Assembly: GCA_003665825.1 (NCBI GenBank) | Contig: QPFY01000054.1 | Span: 1-29,302 of the forward strand | Length of the DNA: 29,302 bases | Direction: 5' to 3' | From: Microbotryum silenes-acaulis | Lineage: Eukaryota; Basidiomycota; Microbotryomycetes; Microbotryales; Microbotryaceae | Part shown: positions 10,437 through 22,405 of the stretch, piece after piece | How the letters are laid out: each line of letters begins with the position of its first letter | Numbering within the stretch: the first letter of the stretch is position 1 | Notes under the pieces: model-generated | What the model was told of the DNA's origin: nothing | The model's database searches: none | The model's input: only the letters and a program-made list of their open reading frames with translations | Program-made: the position numbers and the translations under genes

Positions 10437-10585
10437 TGTAATACTCTGTAGTTACTCAAGGCCTGACGCGCGTCTGGCCTTAAGCCTTGTCGGGAAGTAG
10501 ACCCTCTCTTCCCTTCTGACCAATTTATTCTTTGGAATACATACTCGTATCCTGTTACTCGTAAGGCCCACGACTGGGCCTTACA
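10437..10585 (+). repeat. 3' LTR of the Ty3-like remnant (149 bp)
   Basis: The stretch starts TGTAATACTC and ends GGGCCTTACA, so its ends are the inverted pair TGTAA/TTACA typical of LTRs. It contains two hairpin-forming sequences: a 24-bp near-palindrome around GACGCGCGTC (10459-10482) and a perfect 9-bp stem with six-base loop at 10561-10584. The left neighbour is a Gag remnant and the right neighbour a LINE-type frame. The 5-bp flanks differ (GAGAG and ATGTC), as expected for one LTR of an element rather than a solo LTR. Confidence 0.6.
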
Positions 10586-10586
10586 A

Positions 10587-11030
10587 TGTCATCGACTGGC
10601 GAACACCCACGACACTCTCTCCAAGCTTGTGAACAAGCGAGCAAGGCAGTCTCGGATCAGGGCACGTGCCCGAGATTGCATCCGAGGAATGTCTCAGTTG
10701 TCCGGTACATGCCAAACTGGCTGCTCGTCCCAGGATGTGAAGTTTCAGAGTATCCGGCTTGCTGATGGCGAGCTCACCACTGACATTGAGCGCGCGCTCG
10801 AGCACACCCATTCTCATTTCCAGCAGCACTACCTTGTCGAAGCGAAGGATCCGGAACAGGTCGTGACGATGCGGGATGAGCTCTTGGGACCCATCAGATC
10901 AGCAAGACCTTGTGACGACCCGCTTTCTGACGCTCGCTTCTCGAATTCACACGTCGACATTCTTGCCGAGCCCATCAGCGAAGCCGAGGTGCTTGCAGCG
11001 ATTCGATCGATCTCCGGGTCCTTCATGTTG
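10587..11030 (+). pseudogene. LINE-type ORF2 fragment, endonuclease-RT linker region
   Basis: An open frame of about 148 codons, running to 11075, contains a basic stretch (NKRARQSRIRARARD), then LADGELTTDIERALEHTHSHFQQHY, then ILAEPISEAEVLAAIRSIS. This succession (basic segment; a short-strand DG-LTTD element; a helix ending in HFQQHY; an 'I-EAEV-AAI' helix just before the RT fingers) matches the segment between endonuclease and RT in non-LTR retrotransposons. The usual GK-PGPDG motif should follow but does not. Similarity seems lost near 11025. The left end is cut by the Ty3-like LTR. GTG at 10629 is not a real start, because the frame is open upstream of it. This is a recognition by eye and needs a profile search. 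Confidence 0.45.
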
Positions 11031-11608
11031 AATGTAGGCTGCAGGACCTTGGGAGGTTGGCGTAGCGACCGCTAGGGCTACTGTAGGAGCGTCGACGTGG
11101 CAGGGTTGCGACGGACGGTCCGGGCGGAGAGGTCGTGCGGCGGGACAGGCGCGGTCTGACGAGACGGACGCGGTGCGGCTGGACGATCTGTTCTCTACCG
11201 AAGATTAGCGGTCTAGCTAATGTTGGGAAGCGGTAGAGAAGAGGAAGAGAGGCGCGAGGGGCGCGAGTCGGGTGAGGTTCTAGCAAGGGCCGCGCTAAGA
11301 CAAACTGGGCTAACACAATGCGAAGCTTCAAGACCGAACTCCAAGTGGACCATCGAGGCTCTGAGGGGTGTCGTGTTGGACGACGGACACGAGGGGAAAC
11401 TTATCTACACGATCCAGAGTTGTTGAGTGAGGCGATCCGTGACGACAGGCTTCAGGTTGTGAACCGCGGGCATCATGAGTGGGCGATGTTCTGCATGGCC
11501 GATGGGTCATGAGGTCGGCGGTGGCAAACTGGCTGTGGCGAGGCGGAGGCGGAGGCTCGGCTAGGCTGGAGAGTGCGGACTGACTAAGTCCCGGCGTGGA
11601 GGCGGCGG
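11031..11608. other. Unassigned sequence between LINE relic and E3
   Basis: No gene, tRNA or known repeat can be supported in these about 580 bp. All frames of 60-100 codons on either strand are low in recognisable motifs and overlap each other. The left part is GC-rich with many GGACGG/GCGG words. The one clear structure is the nested inverted repeat at 11193-11238. The right end is the target flank of E3, with GGCGG directly before the LTR. Confidence 0.5.
11193..11238. repeat. Nested inverted repeat
   Basis: CTCTACCG (11193-11200) pairs perfectly with CGGTAGAG (11231-11238). Inside it ATTAGC (11204-11209) pairs with GCTAAT (11216-11221) around the loop GGTCTA. Function unknown; it could be the end of a decayed element or a hairpin. 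Confidence 0.6.
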
Positions 11609-11863
11609 TATTTGATCAACTCTACTACGTCAGCGATGTAGTTATAGCCAAGAGTGATGAATAGGAAGCTAACAGTAAGGGAGCCGCGCGCCCCAAGTCC
11701 TCAGCCAGGGAGCCTCGGGGCTGAGCCAATGTGCCAGGCTCGCTGCGCGCGCCAAGTCCTGGGCGATGGCCCGGCTCGCTCCGCGCGCCTAAGTCCTGAG
11801 CCGATGCGCCCGGCTCGCTCCGCGCGCCTAAGTCCTGACCCGAGCGGAGAGTGATTCCTCACA
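11609..11863 (-). repeat. 3' LTR of E3
   Basis: The outer end reads TATTTGATCAAC, one C-to-T change from the consensus. One 70-bp unit and eroded 39-bp repeats are present. The B-type GAAGCTAACAG variant distinguishes it from A-type LTRs (GAATCTAACAG). It ends in ACA at 11861-11863, before a run of nine C. Confidence 0.87.
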
Positions 11864-11872
11864 CCCCCCCCC

Positions 11873-16334
<4,462 letters not shown>

Positions 16335-16426
16335 GCTGCGATGGTGCGATGGGCTGGGGCGGCTCGAGTGGCTGGGCTCGAGGGAAAATGCAAGCGGCGG
16401 GGCTGGTAGCTCGTGGGCTTATAACC

Positions 16427-16780
16427 TATTCGATCAACTCTACTACGTCAGCGATGTAGTTATAGCCAAGAGTGATGAATCTCATTTCAACATACCTATT
16501 CGATCAACTCTACTACGTCAGCGATGTAGTTATAGCCAAGAGTGATGAATAGGAAGCTAACAGTAAGGGAGCCGCGCGCCCCAAGTCCTCAGCCAGGAGC
16601 CTCGGGGCTGAGCCAATGTGCCAGGCTCGCTGCGCGCGCCTAAGTCCCAGGCTCGCTCCGCGCGCCCAAGTCCTGGGCCGATGTGCCCGGCTCGCTCCGC
16701 GCGCCTAAGTCCTGAGCCGATGCGCCCGGCTCGCTCCGCGCGCCTAAGTCCTGACCCGAGCGGAGAGTGGATTCCTCACA
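16427..16780 (-). repeat. Shared LTR: 5' LTR of E3 and 3' LTR of E4
   Basis: One 354-bp LTR has E3's primer-binding site on its left (ending 16426) and E4's nine-G polypurine tract on its right (16781-16789). It has two perfect 70-bp units (16427-16496, and from 16497) and four 39-bp-type repeats with a partial deletion. No second LTR and no target duplication separate the two elements. Confidence 0.92.
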
Positions 16781-16789
16781 CCCCCCCCC

Positions 16790-17164
16790 ACGCGAACGCG
16801 AGGTAGACTTGAGCCGTGGGTGCCGCGTCCGGAGGCCTAGAGCATAGCAATGTATACCAAAAATCTTGGGACCCAGCGCTTTGGTGAATAGGTCCGCAAC
16901 CATGTCCGCTGTGCCAACGTGTGAGAGGGAGATATCGCCTCGGTTGACCATGTCGCGGACAAAATGCTCGCGGAGGCGTATGTGTCGAGTGCCGGAGGTG
17001 CGAACGGGGTCGTGAGCGACGGCGGCCGCGGCCTCGTTGTCGGTGAAGATGTGAGCTGCATCGATCGGGCGAACGTGGAGCTCGGAGAGGAGTTGCGTAA
17101 GGTAAATCGCTTCCTTACCAGCGTGCGACAAGGCGAGGTATTCGGCATCAGTGGTGGAATCCGC
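16790..17164 (-). pseudogene. E4 gag-pol, 3' part: RNase H C-terminal half
   Basis: The stretch encodes the RNase H end from [14 protein letters not shown] through FTDNEAA and ADLFTKAL to the SRSRGGG tail. It is open in frame through the polypurine tract into the shared LTR. It is disconnected from the rest of the gene by E5, so it cannot be translated with it. Confidence 0.88.
17160..17164. repeat. Target-site duplication of E5, left copy (TCCGC)
   Basis: TCCGC directly precedes TGTGAGG of the E5 5' LTR and recurs directly after the E5 3' LTR at 22401-22405. Five bases is the usual duplication for Ty1/copia integrases. Removing E5 plus one copy restores the uninterrupted RNase H sequence seen in E3 and E7. 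Confidence 0.92.
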
Positions 17165-17504
17165 TGTGAGGAATCCACTCTCCGCTCGGGTCAGGACTGG
17201 GTCAGGACTTAGGCGCGCGGAGCGAGCCGGGCGCATCGGCCCAGGAGTTAGGCGCGCGGAGCGAGCCGGGCGCATCGGCCCAGGACTTAGGCGCGCGCAG
17301 CGAGCCTGGCACATTGGCTCAGCCCCGAGGCTCGCTGGCTGAGGACTTGGGGCGCGCGGCTCCCTTACTGTTAGATTCCTATTCATCACTCTTGGCTATA
17401 ACTACATCGCTGACGTAGTAGAGTTGATCGAATAGGTATGTTGAAATGATATTCATCACTCTTGGCTATAACTACATCGCTGACGTAGTAGAGTTGATCG
17501 AATA
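17165..17504 (+). repeat. 5' LTR of E5
   Basis: 340 bp, TGTGAGG to TCGAATA. It has an 11-bp local duplication near 17195 (GGGTCAGGACT GGGTCAGGACT) absent from the 3' LTR. Two 70-bp units begin at about 17381 and 17451. Each holds CTATAAC (TATA-like, 17396 and 17466) and TGACGTAG (CRE/ATF-like, 17411 and 17481). Confidence 0.93.
17381..17504 (+). promoter_or_regulatory. Duplicated 70-bp LTR unit, candidate promoter region
   Basis: Each unit has a TATAA core 14 bp before TGACGTAG and the partial palindrome CTACATCGCTGACGTAG. In LTR elements the promoter lies in the LTR upstream of R, so this is the likeliest place for it. Assignment as promoter is inference from position and these short motifs. 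Confidence 0.35.
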
Positions 17505-17526
17505 GGTTATAAGCCCACGAGCTACC
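17505..17526 (+). other. Primer-binding site of E5 (half-tRNA type)
   Basis: GGTTATAAGCCC starts at the first base after the LTR, as in E2. The target duplication of E5 fixes the LTR end, so the zero spacing is certain. The site matches the internal, anticodon-side part of a tRNA rather than the 3' CCA end. Confidence 0.72.
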
Positions 17527-17598
17527 AGCCCCGCCGCTTGAAATTTTTCCCTCGAGCCCAGCCACTCGAGCCGCCCCAGCCCATCGCACCATCGCAGC
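17527..17598 (+). other. Untranslated leader of E5
   Basis: 72 bp between primer-binding site and start codon, containing two CTCGAG palindromes eight bases apart (17551-17556, 17565-17570). The start context is GCAGCATGG. Subfamily B leaders are a few bases shorter (GAAAATGCAAG on the plus strand instead of GAAAAATTTCAAG). Confidence 0.6.
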
Positions 17599-20500
17599 AT
17601 GGACAGCTCCCCCGCCCCGCCTTCGCCCCCCAGGGACATCAGCTCCCCTGACCCTTCGATCAGCGTGCAAATCGCCACGCTACAGGCACAGCTTGCCGCT
17701 CTACAGGCCTCACAGCCCCCTGCCGCCGCCGCCGCCTCCCCGCCCGTCACTGCCACGCAGGCAAACACCGCCACCGCATCAAAAGTCGTGTTCCCCAAGC
17801 ACGCTCGCCTTGACGGCCCTAAGTCGTTTACAAACTGGTTACGTCAACTCCGTCTCGCGCTTCCAAATCAAGCCCGTGGTTACGTTCTTGACGGTGTCAT
17901 TCCCCCGACGTGGACGGCCGACCAGCTTGCCGCCCGTGACGACGCCGCGCGTGAAATCATCGTTGGCTCGATCGACTCAGCCGACGTCTCAGCCACCCTC
18001 GACACCATCCCCAGCGACGACCTGTCGGCACCACGCATCTTCGCCGCACTCAAGGCTCGTTTCGCACCGGGACGACGCCACTCGTACCCTCGAGTTGTTC
18101 GCCCGCCTTTGGGACTTCAGGAAGATGCCTGCCTCCGTCGAGGCGTACGACACGTGGCTCCGTGAATACATGTCGATCGCGCAGGAAATCCGCGACGCCA
18201 AAACCTCGCTCAACGACGTGCTCGCCACTCACGTGCTCGCCATGGTCCCACCCTGCCTCGACAGCTTCCGACTCACGTTCACGGACGAGCAGCGCAACCA
18301 ACGCGACCTCCCGGAACTCACGACGCTGACGGATCGCATTCGCATCCAGCTTCGCTCGGCGGGACTCTCGTCATCGCACTCGGCCATGCTCGCCACCGCC
18401 TCCCCTTGTCCCGCCTGCCGCGCCCCCGGCCACCGTCTGCGCGACTGCACCTCACGGGCGACACACCCGCCCGCCGGCCCCTGCCGCCGCTGCCACAAGA
18501 AAGGTCACTGGGCCCTCGACTGCAAGCACCGGGGCGAACAGAAACACACCGGCGACGACAACCAGGACGACACGTCTCTCCCCGCCGCTCAACAGCCTAA
18601 CATCGGCTATTTCGCCTCCTGCCTGTTCGCTCGCCGGCAACTCCCGACTGACGCCTTTGTAGTCGACTCGGGCGCCACGGCACACATGGTCGCCGATCGC
18701 TCTCTATTCACGGCTTATCGCCAGACGGCGCACACCAAGATCGGCGGCATCGCCGGCGGTATCACGGCCATTGGTATGGGGGACGTAGCGTTCGTTGCCA
18801 AGACCGGACATCCGATCACGCTGCGTGGCGTTCTGCACACGCCGGGCCTCCACGTCAACCTCCTCTCTGTTTCTCGCCTCTGCGACACCGACCGCGTTCG
18901 ACTCGCCTTCACCAGCGACGGCATCGACATCGCCAAGGACGGCCAGGCCATTGCTCACGGTACCAGGGTTAACGACGGTCTCTACCTTTGGACGCGGATC
19001 ACACCAAGTGTCAGCAGCTTGCCCTTCTCTCGCGTTCTGAGTCTACCGTGCCCCTGCTTACCCTTCACCGCTGCCTCGGCCATCTTGCCCCATCCTCTAT
19101 ACAGAAGATGATCGCCGCAGGTTTGCTGGACGGGTTGGGGCCGGGTACAGTGACAAAGACGTAGAGGAGTTTGTTTGCAATGCTTGCCTTGGTTCCAAAG
19201 GCCACCGTCTTCCTTTTCCCGACTCTGAGTCGCATTCCCCCGAGAGACTCGGCCTCGTGCACAGCGATGTCCTTTCGTTCCCCACTCCGTCCTTGACCGG
19301 GAAGCGCTACCTTGTCACATTTCTTGACGACCACTCTCGCAAACTCTGGCATACGCGATCGATCACAAAAGCGACGTCTTCCCGACCTTCCAGACTTGGC
19401 TCGCCGAAGTGGAGTTAGAGACGAACGCGCGTTTAAAAACCCTTCGCACTGACAACGGCGGGAGTACCGATCGAACGCATTCACGGAGTTCTGCAAGTCC
19501 AGGGGCATTCGTCGTCAATACTCTATCCCCTACACACCTCAGCAAAACGGTCGTGCCGAACGTGTCAATCTCTCCATTGTCGAGGGCATCCTCGCCCTCC
19601 TTGCTGACTCCCATCTGCCGGCCACCTTTTGGGATGAAGCGGCTGCGTACTTCGTTTATTGCAAAAACAGGTGCTCACACTCAGCTTTGGCCAAACAGAC
19701 TCCAGAATCCGTTTGGAACGGCCGACGCACCACCACCACCGCCCTCCACCCGTTCGGCTGCGCGGCCTGGCTCACGGTCGCGCCGGACCTTCGCAGCAAG
19801 CTCGACCCCAAGGCCGCGCGCGTGATCTTCACCGGTTACGACCTCGCCTCCAAGGCTTTCCGTTTCTTCGACCATTATACCAACAAGGTTGTGATTGGCC
19901 GAAATGCCACCTTCCTCGACGACGACTTCCCCGGCCTCCCAATCAACACGCCCGTCGATGTGGACAACACCGAACGCCAGTTCGTCATTCCCGCCGACAC
20001 GCCCGCCCCCGCCGTCAAGACGAGGACCCCACTAGTAAGGTCGGCGCACATGGACGTCTCATCCTCTCTTGATGATTCTGCCATGAGCGCCGTTGACGTG
20101 GCCCCAGGGTACACTGGCGGATCCTTACTTAATTCTACAGATATCAGCCCCTCGCCGTCCCCGTCGCTTGTCCCGCTTTCGTCGCCCGCCACGTCCTCGG
20201 CCGGAGGACCGTCCCTCGATGACTCGGACGACCCGCTTGACCTCCTCAACTCCAACACCGCGGTTCGCCTCAACCTGATGGACGTACATCGATCCGACGA
20301 CGACACCCTGGTGACGCCCGCACCCGCCATTGCCCCCGCTGAACAGCCCTCCGATGACGACTCCCCTGATGAGATCGATTTCCTCTCTCGCCACCACCGC
20401 GCCTTCATCGCCACAGACGACGACGACCCCACCCTCGACGCCATCGAGCCCGTCAAGTCGATTACTAGCGATCCTCAGACCTGGCGCGAAGCAATGTCCA

Positions 20501-22329
20501 GCGACGAGCACGACATCTGGGCTCAGGCTGCCGCCGCCGAGTTCACCGCCATGCGCGACGACTTCAAGGTGTTCACCATCGAGCCTCGATCCTCCGTACC
20601 ACCGGGCGCCACTATCGTCACCTCCAAGTTCGTCTGGAAGACCAAACGCGACGCACGCGGCGAAGTCACGGGGCACAAGGCACGTCTCGTAGCGCAAGGT
20701 AACCGACAACGCGACGGCATCGACTTCTCGGAGACTTTCGCACCCGTCGCCCGGTTCTCCTCCATTCGCTGCCTCCTTGCCCTCGCCGCTGCCAATGGTT
20801 ACCACGTTCATCAGGCCGACATCGACAAGGCTTACCTCCACGGCGAGCTCGATCACGATATCTGGATGACGACGCCACGAGGTTTCGACTTCCCAAGTGA
20901 TAAGATTCTCCGCCTGCGGCGCTCAATCTACGGTCTCAAGCAGGCCGGTCGCATCTGGAATCGCCACATTGACACATCACTCAGGAGTCTCGGGTACAAG
21001 GCAACGGGCACTGATCACTGCATTTACTCTCACATTGATGATCAGCAACGGCCCCATTATATCGCCTTGTATGTCGACGATCTCCTCATTGTCAGCCCCG
21101 CCCTCGACGAGATCGAACGCGTCATCTCCGGCCTCGAACAACGATACGGCGTCAAACGACTCGGCCCCGCGGAATACATCCTCGGCATCCAAATCCGCCG
21201 CCTGGACGACGGCTCCATTGCCCTATCCCAGGAACGCTACATCATGGACGTGCTCGCCCGGTTTCACTTCGACACCACGACACGCGGCGCTACGGTGCCA
21301 ATGACGCCCGGCCTCTCGCTCACGGCAGTTCCGGGTCAAGGAACGGAGCGCATTCGATCGTGGTACCTACAAGCCATTGGCTCCCTCCTGTACATTTCCC
21401 TTGGCACTCGACCCGACATTGCCTTCGCCGTCTCGTACTTGTCCCGGTTCGCCAACAACCCTGGCCGCCGTCATTGGATTGCCGTCAAACACGTCCTTCG
21501 CTACCTTCGCGCCACGTACCGCGATGAGCTACTCTACGCCCGCGGTCCAGCCAAAGTTACGGGTGTGGTTGGGTATTCCGATGCGAACTGGGGTGCCTGC
21601 GTCGACACGTCCATCTCCACAATGGGCTTCGTCTTTTACTTGGCCGGCTCCGCCGTCTCTTGGTCATCGAAGCGTCAGACTCGGGTGGCGGATTCCACCA
21701 CTGATGCCGAATACCTCGCCTTGTCGCACGCTGGTAAGGAAGCGATTTACCTTACGCAACTCCTCTCCGAGCTCCACGTTCGCCCGATCGATGCAGCTCA
21801 CATCTTCACCGACAACGAGGCCGCGGCCGCCGTCGCTCACGACCCCGTTCGCACCTCCGGCACTCGACACATACGCCTCCGCGAGCATTTTGTCCGCGAC
21901 ATGGTCAACCGAGGCGATATCTCCCTCTCACACGTTGGCACAGCGGACATGGTTGCGGACCTATTCACCAAAGCGCTGGGTCCCAAGATTTTTGGTATAC
22001 ATTGCTATGCTCTAGGCCTCCGGACGCGGCACCCACGGCTCAAGTCTACCTCGCGTTCGCGTGGGGGGGGGTGTGAGGAATCCACTCTCCGCTCGGGTCA
22101 GGACTTAGGCGCGCGGAGCGAGCCGGGCGCATCGGCCCAGGAGTTAGGCGCGCGGAGCGAGCCGGGCGCATCGGCCCAGGACTTAGGCGCGCGCAGCGAG
22201 CCTGGCACATTGGCTCAGCCCGAGGCTCGCTGGCTGAGGACTTGGGCGCGCGGCTCCCTTACTGTTAGATTCCTATTCATCACTCTTGGCTATAACTACA
22301 TCGCTGACGTAGTAGAGTTGATCGAATAG
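17599..22329 (+). pseudogene. Gag-pol polyprotein of E5, five one-base indels
   Basis: The protein is nearly identical to that of E2, starting at ATG 17599. A one-base gain near 18069 (Gag) and one-base losses near 18990, 19134, 19350 and 19461 (before and within integrase) shift the frame. The five changes account exactly for the frames observed. All but the first shorten T or G runs. The zinc knuckles and DSGA (18660-18680) are readable in the second frame. The integrase core is split between frames: D of HSDVLSF, D of RTDNGG and E of the NGRAER-equivalent fall in different ones. From 19550 on, the frame is open through the linker, RT (YVDD near 21068) and RNase H. With nine G in the polypurine tract it continues through most of the 3' LTR to TAG at 22327-22329. 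If the indels are sequencing errors the gene would be intact. As read it is not. Confidence 0.85.
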
Positions 22330-22400
22330 GTATGTTGAAATGATATTCATCACTCTTGGCTATAACTACATCGCTGACGTAGTAGAGTTGAATCGGAATA
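22072..22400 (+). repeat. 3' LTR of E5
   Basis: 329 bp from TGTGAGG to the end GAATCGGAATA, where the 5' LTR has GATCGAATA. Three 39-bp repeats (22101-22139, 22140-22178, 22179-22217) and two 70-bp units are present. CAGCGAGCCT (22194-22203) and AGGCTCGCTG (22223-22232) form a perfect 10-bp stem. Confidence 0.93.
22101..22217 (+). repeat. 39-bp minisatellite inside the LTR, three units
   Basis: The tandem unit begins GGACTTAGGCGCGCGGAGCG. The third unit diverges (CAGCGAGCCTGGCACATTGG). The length is divisible by three, so when translated from the gag-pol frame it gives a 13-residue repeat, [13 protein letters not shown]. Copy number and decay differ between LTRs in the window, and it is largely deleted in the LTR at 26582-26761. 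Confidence 0.85.
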
Positions 22401-22405
22401 TCCGC
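22401..22405. repeat. Target-site duplication of E5, right copy (TCCGC)
   Basis: This is the second copy of the 5-bp duplication, directly after the last base of the 3' LTR. The E4 RNase H sequence resumes here (TCCGCCACCCGAGTCTGACG). Confidence 0.92.

Larger units (their letters stand above)
17165..22400 (+). mobile_element. Ty1/copia element E5, complete, nested in E4
   Basis: This is a 5.2-kb plus-strand subfamily A copy with LTRs 17165-17504 and 22072-22400, primer-binding site 17505-17526, leader to 17598, gag-pol 17599-22329, polypurine tract 22063-22071 and TCCGC duplications on both sides. Both LTRs have two 70-bp units and share a private variant (GGAGTTAGG in the second 39-bp repeat), confirming that they belong together. 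They differ almost only by small indels, so the insertion is young. It is opposite in orientation to its host element. Confidence 0.96.

Noticed and set aside
10561..10584. Bacterial-type terminator hairpin
   Set aside because: A perfect stem is present, but there is no T tract after it and the context is eukaryotic retroelements. It is part of the LTR end.
10437..10585. Solo LTR
   Set aside because: The bases on the two sides are not a duplication, and a Gag remnant with a purine tract lies directly to the left. It is better read as the 3' LTR of that element.
11023..11512. Small overlapping frames of 60-102 codons in the unassigned region
   Set aside because: They lie on both strands over the same DNA, with no motif, start context or similarity that I can recognise. 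They are treated as chance frames.
18060..19470. Programmed frameshifts in E5
   Set aside because: The five one-base changes have no slippery heptamer in common and are absent from the otherwise identical E2.
22101..22217. CRISPR-like array
   Set aside because: The 39-bp units are directly adjacent without spacers, lie inside LTRs and recur at every LTR. It is a minisatellite in a eukaryotic element.
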